This document shows positions 1-9,057 of a DNA stretch of 64,000 bases, one piece after another. The stretch comes from an uncultured Thermotogae bacterium (lineage in GTDB: Bacteria; Thermotogota; Thermotogae; Mesoaciditogales; Mesoaciditogaceae). The position numbers were made by a program, and so were the translations under genes. The notes under the pieces are model-generated. The model ran no database searches. It saw only the letters and a list, made by a program, of their open reading frames with translations, and had not been told where the DNA came from. How positions within the stretch are numbered: position 1 is the stretch's first letter; each line of letters starts with the position of its first letter. The stretch lies in assembly GCA_913056255.1 (NCBI GenBank), contig CAJXLN010000004.1:19446-83445 (forward strand). The letters run 5' to 3'.

Positions 1-39
1 CGAGCCACTGACCCGATTTGAGATTCCTTCCTTTTTCAC
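1..39 (-). CDS. Possible 5' end of a gene cut by the window edge
   Basis: A GTG codon preceded by a weak purine-rich site opens a frame of 13 codons (MKKEGISNRVSGS) that runs off the window. It follows the histidine kinase on the same strand by about 33 bases. The piece is too short to assign a family, and chance cannot be excluded. Confidence 0.25.
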   Translation of the reverse strand, partial: MKKEGISNRVSGS

Positions 40-72
40 AGCCTCGTCTCATACCATGTCTCGACACACATC

Positions 73-1317
73 TCATCCTTTCATCAAAATCGGAAGAAAT
101 ATTTTGAACTCAGAGCCAACACCTTTTTCACTCGAAACTTCAATACGACCTCCATGTCTTTTAACGATCATTCTTACGATTGAAAGTCCCAAACCTGTAC
201 CGCCAACTTTTCTTGAACGTGCTTTATCTACTCTATAAAAGCGATCGAATAGCTTTGAAATAGAATCAGACGGTATGCCTAAGCCTGTATCTTTGACAAT
301 TAAAATACATTCTTTATCAGCAAAACCACATGACAGTTCAACACGTTTTTCGCCTTTTTCCTTTTGTGATGTGTATTTTATAGCATTGTCCGTAAGATTA
401 AGAATGGCCTGAACCAGTCTATCAAAATCTCCATTAACGGTAATGCCTGAATTACAAGAAATTTTGACATCAACTCCCAAACTTTCGGCCATAGGCTTCA
501 CTATCCTTGAAACGTACTTGACCACATCGCTTATTTCAACTTCTTCAAAGTCGAATACCGCTTTACCTTCCTCTATCTTTTGAAGGTCTAAAAGATCGTT
601 TATCAACCTGCTCATTCTTGCCGATTCAGCTTCTATTATGCTCAAAAAGTGTTTTACAGTCTCCAAGTCTGAAAAATCGTCATCAAGTAATGTTTCCGCA
701 TACCCGTGAATGGACGTCAAAGGCGTTTTGAGTTCGTGAGAAACATTTGATATGAACTCTTTTCTTGCACTGTCAAGTTCTCGTTCTTTGGTTACATCCT
801 TCATCAGGATTATCAGAACTTCCTCTTTCTCACTCAGAATGACAGGTATGGCATCACACCTTACGAAACGCTTTTTAGGATAGAGGATGGATATCTCCGT
901 TGAGTCGCTTTTGAAGGATTTGAGATTCTTGTCGGCAAAACTCAACACTTCGTAATTATCCACCAATTCCACGAGTTTTTCCCCGACAGATTTTCTTTCT
1001 TTTATTCCGACCATCTCACGCGCAGCCGAATTGTCCATCAGTATTCTACCGGATCTATCAAGTATTATTATTCCATCACTGATATTCTGGAGGATAATAC
1101 GCATGTTTTCACGGCTGTGAATTGCCTCTTCGTATTTAGCCTCCAGATCATGCTTCATATCTTTGAGCACACCAAGAATTTTTATTGTTGGTACGTCTTT
1201 ATCGGCTATAGCGTGTGAGACATCCCTAAGGATTCGTCTGGCTTTAACGAGTTCAAGATATAAGAGCAATGCAAGTACAAGACTTGCAGCTGCAATGACT
1301 GCCAACACAATTACCAA
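73..1317 (-). CDS. PhoR-type sensor histidine kinase
   Basis: Membrane sensor kinase of 414 residues that should autophosphorylate and pass phosphate to the response regulator just upstream. One N-terminal membrane helix (about 3-22) is followed by a linker, a PAS domain (about 70-175), a HisKA dimerisation domain with the phospho-accepting His at about 194 in SNVSHELKTPLTS, and an HATPase domain with an N box (NAIKY), a G1 box (DTGLGIP) and a G2 box (GGTGLGLS). There is no large extracytoplasmic domain, so the PAS domain or the membrane segment is the likely sensor. The start is a TTG 13 bases after the regulator stop, with only a weak ribosome site. The layout resembles PhoR/WalK; the signal cannot be told from sequence. 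Confidence 0.93.
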   Translation of the reverse strand: MVIVLAVIAAASLVLALLLYLELVKARRILRDVSHAIADKDVPTIKILGVLKDMKHDLEAKYEEAIHSRENMRIILQNISDGIIILDRSGRILMDNSAAREMVGIKERKSVGEKLVELVDNYEVLSFADKNLKSFKSDSTEISILYPKKRFVRCDAIPVILSEKEEVLIILMKDVTKERELDSARKEFISNVSHELKTPLTSIHGYAETLLDDDFSDLETVKHFLSIIEAESARMSRLINDLLDLQKIEEGKAVFDFEEVEISDVVKYVSRIVKPMAESLGVDVKISCNSGITVNGDFDRLVQAILNLTDNAIKYTSQKEKGEKRVELSCGFADKECILIVKDTGLGIPSDSISKLFDRFYRVDKARSRKVGGTGLGLSIVRMIVKRHGGRIEVSSEKGVGSEFKIFLPILMKG

Positions 1318-1329
1318 GGTCGTGAACTA

Positions 1330-2049
1330 TCAGTCCTCGCTTCCCGGATCCTTGAACTTGTATCCCTTTCCTCTGACCGTGACAATGTACTTGGGGTTTG
1401 ATGGATCTTCTTCGATTTTGGTTCTCAGTCTCCTTATATGTACATCCACAGTACGCGTGTCACCGTAATAATCGTACCCCCAAAGAGTGTCAAGCAGCAC
1501 ATCTCTGCTGAAAACTTTGCTTTTGTTCTCAGACAAAAATCTGAGAAGGTCAAATTCCAAAGGTGTTAAGTTCACGAATTTCCCTCTGACCTTAACTTCA
1601 TACTTTTCCAAGTCTATTTCCAGATCTTTAGCGGTGATCTTTTTTGGTTTTTCCTCACTTTTCTTAAGAGATTGATCTGTTCTTCTGAAAATCGCTTTTA
1701 TTCGTGCAAGAAGTTCTCTTACACTGAAGGGTTTCGTTATGTAGTCATCTGCACCGAGTTCAAGACCAAGAACTCTATCGAATTCTTCACCCTTTGCAGT
1801 CAAAAATATCACAGGTTTATCCCTGTTTTTATCGCCGCTCCTTAGAGTTCTCACGAGATCAAACCCATCCATTCCTGGGAGCATGACATCAATTATGAAA
1901 AGATCTATGTCGCTTTCGTTTATTATTTCAAGAGCTTTTTCCGCGTCATAGGCTTTGATGACATCGTACCCCTCCTTCTTAAGATTATAGCTGACAAGTT
2001 CCACTATTGATGGCTCGTCGTCAACAACCAATATCCGCTTTTTTGCCAC
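1330..2049 (-). CDS. OmpR/PhoB-family response regulator
   Basis: DNA-binding response regulator of 239 residues. The receiver domain has the acidic pair DD (10-11), phospho-acceptor Asp at about 54 (FIIDVMLPG) and the TKP lysine near 106. The C-terminal winged helix (about 140-235) carries the usual LTPLEFDLL and GYKF signatures. I chose the GTG start because AAGGAGGG lies eight bases upstream and the protein then begins just before the first receiver strand; the longer frame runs deeper into the upstream radical SAM gene. Even so, the two genes overlap by 29 bases. It pairs with the adjacent kinase and is the fourth gene of a tilS-ftsH-led operon. Confidence 0.95.
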   Translation of the reverse strand: MAKKRILVVDDEPSIVELVSYNLKKEGYDVIKAYDAEKALEIINESDIDLFIIDVMLPGMDGFDLVRTLRSGDKNRDKPVIFLTAKGEEFDRVLGLELGADDYITKPFSVRELLARIKAIFRRTDQSLKKSEEKPKKITAKDLEIDLEKYEVKVRGKFVNLTPLEFDLLRFLSENKSKVFSRDVLLDTLWGYDYYGDTRTVDVHIRRLRTKIEEDPSNPKYIVTVRGKGYKFKDPGSED

Positions 2050-3610
2050 TTTTAATCCCTCCTTGATTCTTTGCCTTTTCACAAACTCCACATACTTCAC
2101 ATTTTCCGATTTGACAATCAGGATATGTTTTGAATTTAAATGCCATATCCTTTTGAAGATTCAAAAATGACTCATTCATAACATTTATGTAGCTCCAGCT
2201 TCGGCTTGGATTCCAAAACTTCTCTACGCCTTTTAAAACTCCAAGAGGTTTGTCGGAATTTGCAAGTTCTTTGGAAAGTTCTGGAGTTGCGGTGGAAATT
2301 ATCCACTGAATTCTTGCCAATCTTGCACTCTCAAATTTAGACCTTACATGCATCTTTCCAAATGCAGAGCTAAGATACCGTTTACGCCATTTGAGTTCCT
2401 TCCCATCCAGCATTTTAAAATTCTCCAAAGGAGTCCACGGTTTTGGAATAAAAGGATTGAGACTCACATAAGGAAGTAGTCCATTGGCCTTAACACGTTT
2501 AACAATATCAATTATACCATCCAGATCCTCCTGTTTTTCTTCTGGAAGACCGTAAATGAAATACATTTTTACCCTCTTCAACCCACACTCCTTGACATAT
2601 CTAATAGCTTGTTCTATATCTCTATCAGATATCTTTTTATTGATCAGATCTCTTATACGTTGTGTACCGGCTTCAGGAGCGAGCGTTATTTCACGATCTT
2701 CAAGAGTTACAAGCGTATCTATTAAATGTGGAGTTATGGCATCAAGTCTCACAGACGAAACACTTAATCCCCTCACTTTGCCTTTGATCCATTCCAAAAG
2801 CTCATCCAGATATGGGTAGTCTGAAACTGTTGCCGCAACTAATCCCACATTTTCGGTGTATTTAAGGGCATTAGATATTTTACTCTTGATTTTCTCCAAT
2901 TTCATATACCGTGCCGGTCTGTAAACGTAACCTGCTACACAAAATCTACATCCACGTGTGCAACCGCGCTCTATCTCCACCAAATATCTTTTGCCGAAAG
3001 CACCGCGAGAAGATAGAAAGAATGATTCTGCCAAGGAGTTTTCCATATTTTCCAGCTTTGAAAGCTTCACGGTTCTAACACCAAGCATTGGTATTGATAG
3101 GCACGACATCTTCGAGAGCTTTTCTAAAAGTTTTTCACCCCGTACACCTTGTGTCCAAAAAGAGTACATTTCTTCAAAAAACTCCGGACAACCCTCTATT
3201 TCGCCGTGAAAAATCACATCTGCCACAATCCATAAAGAATTAGGATTGAAAAAAGTCATTGCCCCCCCTACAATCACCAAGGGACTTCCATTTCTTTTGT
3301 ACGAGGAAGCACTGATATGGCTCTTTTTAAATACGCTTAAAACATTTAAAACATCTGATTCGAATGAAATTGAAAAAGCCCATATATCAAAATCAGATAG
3401 TGGCCTGTTGTGTTCTATGGATCTCAACTGCGTATTTTCATCGTATACAAAGCGCTCACACGCAAATCCCACTCGTGACAACATTGCGTACACCGCATTG
3501 AATCCCAAGTTCGAGATTGCCGAAGCGTAATCATTTGGAAAGATCAACGCGATCGAAGGCCCACCGCCTGCTTTGATAAGGGCCGTTTCAGCCGTTTTCG
3601 GTTGTAACAT
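2021..3610 (-). CDS. B12-binding-like radical SAM protein of unknown substrate
   Basis: Radical SAM enzyme of about 529 residues. The cluster motif C-x3-C-x2-C is plain (CTRGCRFC, near residue 222 of the longer form). The N-terminal 180 residues look like the Rossmann-type cobalamin-binding domain often found ahead of such barrels (VIVGGAMTFFNP). The C-terminal tail holds another Cys cluster (CQIGKCEVCGVC), which could bind an extra iron-sulfur cluster. It matches the layout of uncharacterised B12-binding/radical SAM proteins, and no substrate is evident. The start is uncertain: an ATG here or a GTG at 3625; both overlap the end of ftsH, which implies translational coupling. Confidence 0.85.
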   Translation of the reverse strand: MLQPKTAETALIKAGGGPSIALIFPNDYASAISNLGFNAVYAMLSRVGFACERFVYDENTQLRSIEHNRPLSDFDIWAFSISFESDVLNVLSVFKKSHISASSYKRNGSPLVIVGGAMTFFNPNSLWIVADVIFHGEIEGCPEFFEEMYSFWTQGVRGEKLLEKLSKMSCLSIPMLGVRTVKLSKLENMENSLAESFFLSSRGAFGKRYLVEIERGCTRGCRFCVAGYVYRPARYMKLEKIKSKISNALKYTENVGLVAATVSDYPYLDELLEWIKGKVRGLSVSSVRLDAITPHLIDTLVTLEDREITLAPEAGTQRIRDLINKKISDRDIEQAIRYVKECGLKRVKMYFIYGLPEEKQEDLDGIIDIVKRVKANGLLPYVSLNPFIPKPWTPLENFKMLDGKELKWRKRYLSSAFGKMHVRSKFESARLARIQWIISTATPELSKELANSDKPLGVLKGVEKFWNPSRSWSYINVMNESFLNLQKDMAFKFKTYPDCQIGKCEVCGVCEKAKNQGGIKSGKKADIGC

Positions 3611-5492
3611 TGCCTTTAGGGGCACTGTGGTTTTTACCGGCTTTATCTACATCATCTGCAGCTATATCGTCACTTTTAAGCAAACGATTGAGTTCTTCAC
3701 CCTGTATGGTTTCTTTTTCCAAAAGAATTTCGGCTATGCTATCCATTTTATCACGATATTTCAATAAAATTTCCTTGGCTCGAGAATAACATTGGCTGAC
3801 TATGATCTTGACCTGTTTGTCTATCTCCGAAGCGGTTTCCTCACTGTAGTTTTTCATTTGAGAAAGCTGTTTCCCAAGAAAGACTTCTTCTTCTTCCGAG
3901 CCCCAAGCAATTGGCCCGATATTTTCACTCATTCCGTACTTGCACACCATATTTCTTGCTGTCTTTGTTGCTCTCTCTATATCATTAGAAGCACCCGTTG
4001 TGATTTCGTTGAAGACAATGTCTTCTGCGGCACGTCCACCAAGAAGTCCAGTGATTTTATCCAAGATCTCATCTTTAGACATCAAATATTTGTCCTGAAG
4101 TGGAAGTTGCAGCGTAAATCCAAGCGCATGCATTCCACGCGGCACTATCGAAATTTTGTGAACTGGATCTGCATTTGGCAGAACTGCTCCAACGATCGCG
4201 TGACCGATCTCATGGTAAGCGACTATCTTACGTTCCTTAGCGCTTACTAGCCTCGATTTTCTTTCTGGGCCGGCTATAACCCTGTCTATCGCTTCCTCAA
4301 AATCCTCGAATTCTATTTGTCTCTTCTTTCTTTGCGCCGCAAGTAAGGCAGCTTCATTGACAAGATTCTCAAGATCGGCCCCAACAAATCCAGGAGTTCT
4401 CTGCGCCAGAATCTTTGGATCGATGTTTCTATCTATTGATTTTCCACGCATGTGAACTCGCAATATCGCTTCTCTTCCATTTATATCCGGGGGATCCACG
4501 AGAATTTTCTTATCGAATCTTCCAGGTCTTAAAAGGGCAGAATCAAGTATGTCAGGCCTATTCGTTGCTGCCATGACGATCACTGCTGTGTTTTGATCAA
4601 AGCCATCCATTTCTACAAGAAGTTGGTTTAGAGTTTGTTCTCTCTCATCATGACCTCCACCAAGCCCTGCACCCCTCTGACGACCAACCGCATCTATTTC
4701 GTCTATAAACACGATGGAAGGTTCATTTTGTTTGGCTTGAGCGAAAAGATCTCTCACCCTTGAAGCACCGACACCTACAAAAAGTTCCACAAAATCCGAT
4801 CCGCTTATATGGAAAAATGGAACACCGGCCTCACCTGCCGTGGCACGTGCGAGAAGAGTTTTTCCGGTTCCGGGAGGTCCAACAAGAAGTACTCCTTTTG
4901 GCATTCTCGCCCCAAGTGTGTTGAATGTTCCTGGATTCTTAAGAAATTCCACAACAGATCTCAATTCTTCTTTCGATTCTTCTACACCTGCAACATCGTC
5001 AAAAGTTACTTTTTTCTTGTTGGAGTCGTAAATTTTTGCAGGACTTTTTGTAAAAGTAAAGGCCTGAGAACCCCCTCCGCTCATACGCTTCATAATGAAC
5101 CAGAAGAATAAGAAAAAGAGTACTAACGGTACGACGGTTCCCAATATACTGAACCACATCGAAGCGTTGCCTGACTGTTTCGCAACAACATTTATATTCT
5201 GAGAGTGCATTTTTTCCACAAACTGACTGCTTGTGAGCAACCACGGTGCGTATAGTTGGTACTTCCCTGTGTTGGTTATAACTGTGGTGTTTCCGTCACT
5301 GTTTATGATCACTTCTTTTATCGGAGACGGTTTCTCTTCAACCATTGTCAGGAACTTAGTAAAATTAATTTGAACAACAGGAGTAGGTGCTTGCCACATA
5401 TTCCTTACAAGAAAAAATATGAGGATCAGTACCAACGTGTAAAGCATAAACGATTTCCAATTTGGACCAATTGGTTTGTAATTCTTGGGCAT
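3588..5492 (-). CDS. ftsH: ATP-dependent zinc metalloprotease FtsH
   Basis: Membrane-anchored AAA+ protease that degrades damaged membrane proteins and short-lived regulators. Of the 634 residues, two membrane helices (about 15-30 and 112-134) flank a small periplasmic domain. The AAA module has Walker A GPPGTGKT (205-212), Walker [11 protein letters not shown], and the second region of homology ending in RPGRFD. The zinc site HEIGH (427-431) marks the peptidase domain. Length and order are those of typical bacterial FtsH. It lies four bases downstream of tilS, a common pairing, with AAGGAGG upstream of the start. Confidence 0.98.
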   Translation of the reverse strand: MPKNYKPIGPNWKSFMLYTLVLILIFFLVRNMWQAPTPVVQINFTKFLTMVEEKPSPIKEVIINSDGNTTVITNTGKYQLYAPWLLTSSQFVEKMHSQNINVVAKQSGNASMWFSILGTVVPLVLFFLFFWFIMKRMSGGGSQAFTFTKSPAKIYDSNKKKVTFDDVAGVEESKEELRSVVEFLKNPGTFNTLGARMPKGVLLVGPPGTGKTLLARATAGEAGVPFFHISGSDFVELFVGVGASRVRDLFAQAKQNEPSIVFIDEIDAVGRQRGAGLGGGHDEREQTLNQLLVEMDGFDQNTAVIVMAATNRPDILDSALLRPGRFDKKILVDPPDINGREAILRVHMRGKSIDRNIDPKILAQRTPGFVGADLENLVNEAALLAAQRKKRQIEFEDFEEAIDRVIAGPERKSRLVSAKERKIVAYHEIGHAIVGAVLPNADPVHKISIVPRGMHALGFTLQLPLQDKYLMSKDEILDKITGLLGGRAAEDIVFNEITTGASNDIERATKTARNMVCKYGMSENIGPIAWGSEEEEVFLGKQLSQMKNYSEETASEIDKQVKIIVSQCYSRAKEILLKYRDKMDSIAEILLEKETIQGEELNRLLKSDDIAADDVDKAGKNHSAPKGNVTTENG

Positions 5493-5496
5493 CCTT

Positions 5497-6882
5497 TTAA
5501 AAGTTACCTCCTTCCCGACTAAGTAACAAAATCTTATGCGTAGTTTTTGTTACTTTAAAATCTTCGGGTATCATTATTCCTACAATCCAGACTATCTTAC
5601 CATTTTTTTGAGAAATTACAGGAAACTTTTTTCTCAAAGAAAGAGAGATTTTTCGATCTTTCAAAATTGAAAGCACAGTTTTACTTCTCTTCATTCCAAG
5701 AGGAACTATTTTTTCACCAATCTCTACCCTTCTTAAAAAGAGTGGAAGTTGTACTTTTTCAGCGTCCAAAACGGCAATACTTTTCGCATCTCCGAAGTAA
5801 TCGTTAAAATTTTCAATTTTTGCCTGCACTTTCAATGACAGCTCTTCAACTTCGACTTCGCCTGGTACGTTAAGTTCAATGGGTTCCGTCCAATTCACAG
5901 TTTCGGCTTTTGTACCAAAGGAAAATGTATCTCGCGTTTTTAAAGCGTATATTCCTCTACCAAGGTTAAGCTCACCTTCTCCAAACTTTCTTATCAGATT
6001 TACTGTTGAATCGATCTTCTCGCGGGAAATTTCGATGTTCAAACGTCTGAAGCATTCTTTGGCAAGCTCAGACAATAAAAGATCTTCCTTGCCAATGAGA
6101 TCCTTTATTGAAAAAGTTATTCTGTCCTCTGTTATTACGGAATTTTTAAACATCTTCATAACCTTATCGCCGATGAAGTCTTGATATTCACGAAGTATTT
6201 TTGTAACTTCAAACACCTTGCTTTCGATATCAGGACAGAATTCACTTTTAACGATTGGAATAAGAACATGTCTCACTTTGTTTCGCGTATAACGTACATC
6301 TGAATTCGTTTTGTCCTCAAAAAAGTTCAACCTCTTTATTGTAACATATTCTCGTATTGTTTTTTCATCAAAGATCAAAAAAGGTTTTATATACGATCCG
6401 TTTTTTGGACGCATACCAATCAATCCACCAATGCCACTTCCTCTAAAAAGCCTGATGAAGAAATTTTCGGCCAAATCAGAAAGATGATGTGCTGTGGCGA
6501 TTTTTTGAGCTTTGAACCTTTTCATCGCATCTTCGAAAAATTCGTATCGCACAACGCGCGCAGCTTCTTCAATTGACATTCCCTTGTGGTATTTCTTGTA
6601 CTTTAGAACGTTTTTCGATTGTATTAGACATTCCATTCCAAGTTCTCTTGCCATTTTGTAAATTGCCGGACCTTCTTTTGCCGCTTCTAAACGTATCATG
6701 TGATTGAGATGTGCAACCATAAAATCAGCTTTCAATTCTGATTTCAGTGCGCTTAACGCGTACATCATGGCGATCGAATCTGCGCCTCCTGAGACAGCGA
6801 GTACTACACGCTCTCCAGGTGTCACGAGCTTCTCTTTTTTCACGAATTTTAAAAGTTTATATTCGAACTCGTTGAACTTCAT
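5497..6882 (-). CDS. tilS: tRNA(Ile)-lysidine synthase TilS
   Basis: Modifies C34 of the CAU-anticodon tRNA-Ile to lysidine so that it reads AUA. The PP-loop motif SGGADS sits near residues 30-35. The N-ATPase domain, a linker and a C-terminal substrate-binding domain fill out 461 residues, the size of the longer TilS type. I start at ATG because GGAGGTGAT lies just upstream; a TTG one codon earlier is the alternative. First gene of the tilS-ftsH-radical SAM-regulator-kinase operon. Confidence 0.95.
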   Translation of the reverse strand: MKFNEFEYKLLKFVKKEKLVTPGERVVLAVSGGADSIAMMYALSALKSELKADFMVAHLNHMIRLEAAKEGPAIYKMARELGMECLIQSKNVLKYKKYHKGMSIEEAARVVRYEFFEDAMKRFKAQKIATAHHLSDLAENFFIRLFRGSGIGGLIGMRPKNGSYIKPFLIFDEKTIREYVTIKRLNFFEDKTNSDVRYTRNKVRHVLIPIVKSEFCPDIESKVFEVTKILREYQDFIGDKVMKMFKNSVITEDRITFSIKDLIGKEDLLLSELAKECFRRLNIEISREKIDSTVNLIRKFGEGELNLGRGIYALKTRDTFSFGTKAETVNWTEPIELNVPGEVEVEELSLKVQAKIENFNDYFGDAKSIAVLDAEKVQLPLFLRRVEIGEKIVPLGMKRSKTVLSILKDRKISLSLRKKFPVISQKNGKIVWIVGIMIPEDFKVTKTTHKILLLSREGGNF

Positions 6883-6927
6883 CAATCACCTCCGTAATGT
6901 AGTAATATAATACATTTCGTTTAAGTC

Positions 6928-6948
6928 TTGAACACTTGCAAGGTTCAA
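6928..6948. promoter_or_regulatory. Inverted repeat upstream of tilS, possible operator
   Basis: TTGAAC and GTTCAA are separated by nine bases, and the centre holds the smaller palindrome CTTGCAAG. It sits about 45 bases before the tilS start, in the promoter region of the tilS-ftsH operon. The repeat is visible; that a regulator binds it is a guess. It does not match the CIRCE or LexA spacing I know. Confidence 0.35.
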
Positions 6949-6979
6949 AGGCACATGATCTTATAATTTTCACTCTCAT

Positions 6980-7011
6980 AAAAAAGTGAACTCAGAGCTT
7001 TACTCTGAGTT
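6980..7011 (-). terminator. Rho-independent terminator after tRNA-Thr
   Basis: A nine-base-pair stem (AACTCAGAG with CTCTGAGTT, loop of five) lies directly after the CCA end of the tRNA on the minus strand and is followed by six T residues. Confidence 0.85.
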
Positions 7012-7012
7012 C

Positions 7013-7088
7013 TGGAGCCAGCGTAGGGATTCGAACCCTAGACCTACTCATTACGAATGAGTTGCTCTACCAGCTGAGCTACGCTGGC
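7013..7088 (-). tRNA. tRNA-Thr (anticodon CGU)
   Basis: The minus strand folds into a full cloverleaf: acceptor GCCAGCG/CGCTGGC, D arm GCTC...GAGC, anticodon stem ACTCA/TGAGT with loop TTCGTAA, and a T arm with GGTTCGAATCC. The anticodon CGT reads ACG, so this is threonine. The CCA end is encoded. The discriminator base is T rather than the A seen in many bacterial tRNA-Thr. The gene stands alone between its own promoter and terminator. Confidence 0.95.
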
Positions 7089-7455
7089 AATAAATATCGC
7101 TACACGATTTTCTCGACGCTCAAAAACGACAAACTCCCATAAACCAAGGTTAAAATGAACGCTTTTACTTAAACAAAGTGCCCTTTCTCCCAGCTACAGG
7201 GACAGTAGACACTTTTACTCTCTTGTTTAATTACATTTTCTTTAGAAATGTAGTTGTTAATAATTTACCATTAATCTTCGCTATTTGTCAAGCAAAAAAA
7301 TGACAGTGCAATTCATCTCACCAACTAAAGGCAGCCAAGAGACGGTAGCCGTGAAGTCGAGAACGACAATACTTGAGAGTTAAAGATATCGTGATTATTT
7401 AAGGATAGGTTCTTAGTGAACTACCTTTCACTTACTTCGTTGAGGATGGAGACTT
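7089..7455. other. Non-coding interval between tRNA-Thr and the MFS gene
   Basis: No convincing coding sequence. It holds the presumed tRNA promoter and leader, a small stem (TACATTT...AAATGTA) and, near 7411-7420, GTGAACTACC. That decamer also occurs at the right end of the IS200/IS605-type element at 49.1 kb. Nothing else here resembles an insertion sequence, so an old element end is only possible. Confidence 0.5.
7262..7291 (-). promoter_or_regulatory. Likely promoter for tRNA-Thr
   Basis: TTGACA and TAAATT on the minus strand are 18 bases apart. They would start a transcript with a leader of about 165 bases before the tRNA. Confidence 0.45.
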
Positions 7456-7486
7456 TTGATAATTACGTTAAAAATTGTCATATAAT
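7456..7486 (+). promoter_or_regulatory. Promoter of the MFS gene
   Basis: TTGATA (7456-7461) and a perfect TATAAT (7481-7486) are 19 bases apart. The expected transcription start falls at about 7492-7494, right at the first ATG, so the message may have almost no leader. Confidence 0.6.
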
Positions 7487-7495
7487 ACCTCCATT

Positions 7496-8749
7496 ATGAT
7501 GGAGAATTATCAAAAGATACATGCACGGAGGATTTCCATAATTGAAGGAACTTTTGCCACGGTTTGGGGACAGTTCACCGGTGGATTTGGCGGGAACTCT
7601 TATCTGACCGGTTTTTTTCTATGGCTTGGTGCTTCCCCTTTCATGATGTCTGTTTATGGCTCCGTTTTCGCTCTGGCAAGTCTGCTTCAGCCTTTTAGTT
7701 TGGCCTTAGCACGCAGATTCACGAGTAAGAAAAAACTCGTTCAAGTTCTTGTATGGGCATCAAGACCAACATTTTTTACTTTGATTTTCACAGCTTTCAT
7801 AAAATCGGGTTTGAGAGTGTGGGTAGCGATCCTTATTCTTTTTTTCATTGGACTTATGACATCCACAGCCGGCGCACCCTGGCAAAGTTGGATGAGCGAG
7901 ATCGTGGATATGAGAACACGTGGTAAATACTTCGGCATGCGCAACTTCATAACAGGGGCAGTAGCAGTACCTTCAGCTTTACTCGCCGGATATATACTCG
8001 ATGCCCTTGGCAAGGGCTTCCTTGCCTTTGCCGTTGTTTTCATAATCGGTTCTGTTTCTGGAGCATTCGATGCTTACATGTTCAAACTTCAAGATGAAGA
8101 TGTAACTAAAAGAGAGCCCGTGTTCAATTTGCCACTCGTACTTGAAGCGTTGAAAATTCCGGGAGATTACAAAAAATTTCTGATCATCTCCGCATTTTGG
8201 AATTTTTCTGCTGCGTTGATAGGGCCTTATCCTGTTGTCATGCTCATAGATGATTTTAAGTATAATTATGCGATGTTGGGTTTCTTAACTGTGATCTTAA
8301 CGATCTTTTCAGCCTTGTTTCAACCATTATGGGGGAAACTCGGTGATAAACATGGATTCTTCAGAATGCTCAAACTCGCCCTTTTACTTCAAACCATGTT
8401 AGCTTTCATGTGGTTTATAGCTGTGCCATCCATGTATTATGTTATGCTGCTGTATGCTTTAATCGGTACGATCGTCATGGCTGGTACTCTCCCAATGACT
8501 TTCAACACCCTTATGGGTATAGTACCAACATTTGGCAAAACTGAAGCCTTTTCCGCCTTCACAAGTATAACAAGTGCCTCGACATTCCTGGGAAATATTT
8601 GCTCTGGGTTGATTGTGACTATGCTTTCGCAAGTGAACTTCGTAATGTGGATTTGGGATGTGAATGCCTACAGAGTGATCTTCATCATCACTTTTATCGC
8701 CAGACTTCTCGTTGTTTCTTACATGTTTCATTTGAGTATAAGAGAATGA
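7496..8749 (+). CDS. Major facilitator superfamily transporter
   Basis: About 417 residues with roughly twelve hydrophobic helices in two halves, each preceded by a short basic loop (ARRFTSKKK after the second helix; KLGDKHG in the second half). This is the MFS plan. The substrate is not readable; the nearest look is an efflux-type MFS. The codon ATG at 7496 (or 7499) directly follows the TATAAT box and has no ribosome site. A TTG at 7475 would lie upstream of the promoter and is rejected. It is transcribed toward the replication origin, unlike most genes of this arm, as is the PadR-ABC group next to it. Confidence 0.85.
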   Translation: MMENYQKIHARRISIIEGTFATVWGQFTGGFGGNSYLTGFFLWLGASPFMMSVYGSVFALASLLQPFSLALARRFTSKKKLVQVLVWASRPTFFTLIFTAFIKSGLRVWVAILILFFIGLMTSTAGAPWQSWMSEIVDMRTRGKYFGMRNFITGAVAVPSALLAGYILDALGKGFLAFAVVFIIGSVSGAFDAYMFKLQDEDVTKREPVFNLPLVLEALKIPGDYKKFLIISAFWNFSAALIGPYPVVMLIDDFKYNYAMLGFLTVILTIFSALFQPLWGKLGDKHGFFRMLKLALLLQTMLAFMWFIAVPSMYYVMLLYALIGTIVMAGTLPMTFNTLMGIVPTFGKTEAFSAFTSITSASTFLGNICSGLIVTMLSQVNFVMWIWDVNAYRVIFIITFIARLLVVSYMFHLSIRE

Positions 8750-8795
8750 TTGAAATGATTCGAAGCGTGTATAGGGAGCAATATAATTTAGGAAA

Positions 8796-8936
8796 ATGAG
8801 CTTCACAAGAGATTATAAACTTATCCCTAAACAAAAAGAAGAAAGAGCCATATTTGAAAAAATCCGCGAAGTACCCTTCTGTGAGGAGAACGCAGTCAAT
8901 TTGATCGTGGAGCAAACCAACGTTAGCCGGTCTTGA
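8796..8936 (+). CDS. Possible 46-residue protein or gene fragment
   Basis: An ATG preceded by TTTAGGAAA opens a frame of 46 codons (starting MSFTRDYKLI, ending QTNVSRS). It is charged, soluble in character and has ordinary codon use. I do not recognise the family. It may be a small gene or the 5' remnant of a larger one; the stop is followed by unremarkable sequence. It occupies the otherwise empty 308-base interval between the MFS gene and padR. Confidence 0.35.
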   Translation: MSFTRDYKLIPKQKEERAIFEKIREVPFCEENAVNLIVEQTNVSRS

Positions 8937-8986
8937 CACTTCCAAACTTCTTCCGTGAACATTTGTAATCAGAAATTAATTGATAT

Positions 8987-9016
8987 TTGATCGAAAATAA
9001 ATGTAAAGGGTATAAT
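8987..9016 (+). promoter_or_regulatory. Promoter of the padR-ABC operon
   Basis: TTGATC and TATAAT are 18 bases apart, 42 bases before the padR start. The adjoining palindromes begin at the last base of the -10 box. Confidence 0.75.
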
Positions 9017-9042
9017 ATCTATATAGATATATCTATATAGAT
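9017..9042. promoter_or_regulatory. Double palindromic operator of the padR operon
   Basis: Two identical 12-base palindromes, ATCTATATAGAT, are separated by AT. The whole is also palindromic. It abuts the -10 box and covers the transcription start, a position from which bound PadR dimers would block transcription. Autoregulation by the PadR-like gene just downstream is the natural reading. Confidence 0.75.
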
Positions 9043-9057
9043 AGTAGGAGGCTAGAT

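Noticed and set aside
7408..7450. GTGAACTACC with weak pairing, like the right end of the tnpB element
   Set aside because: Only ten bases match and no transposase or TnpB remnant lies beside it, so I do not call an element.
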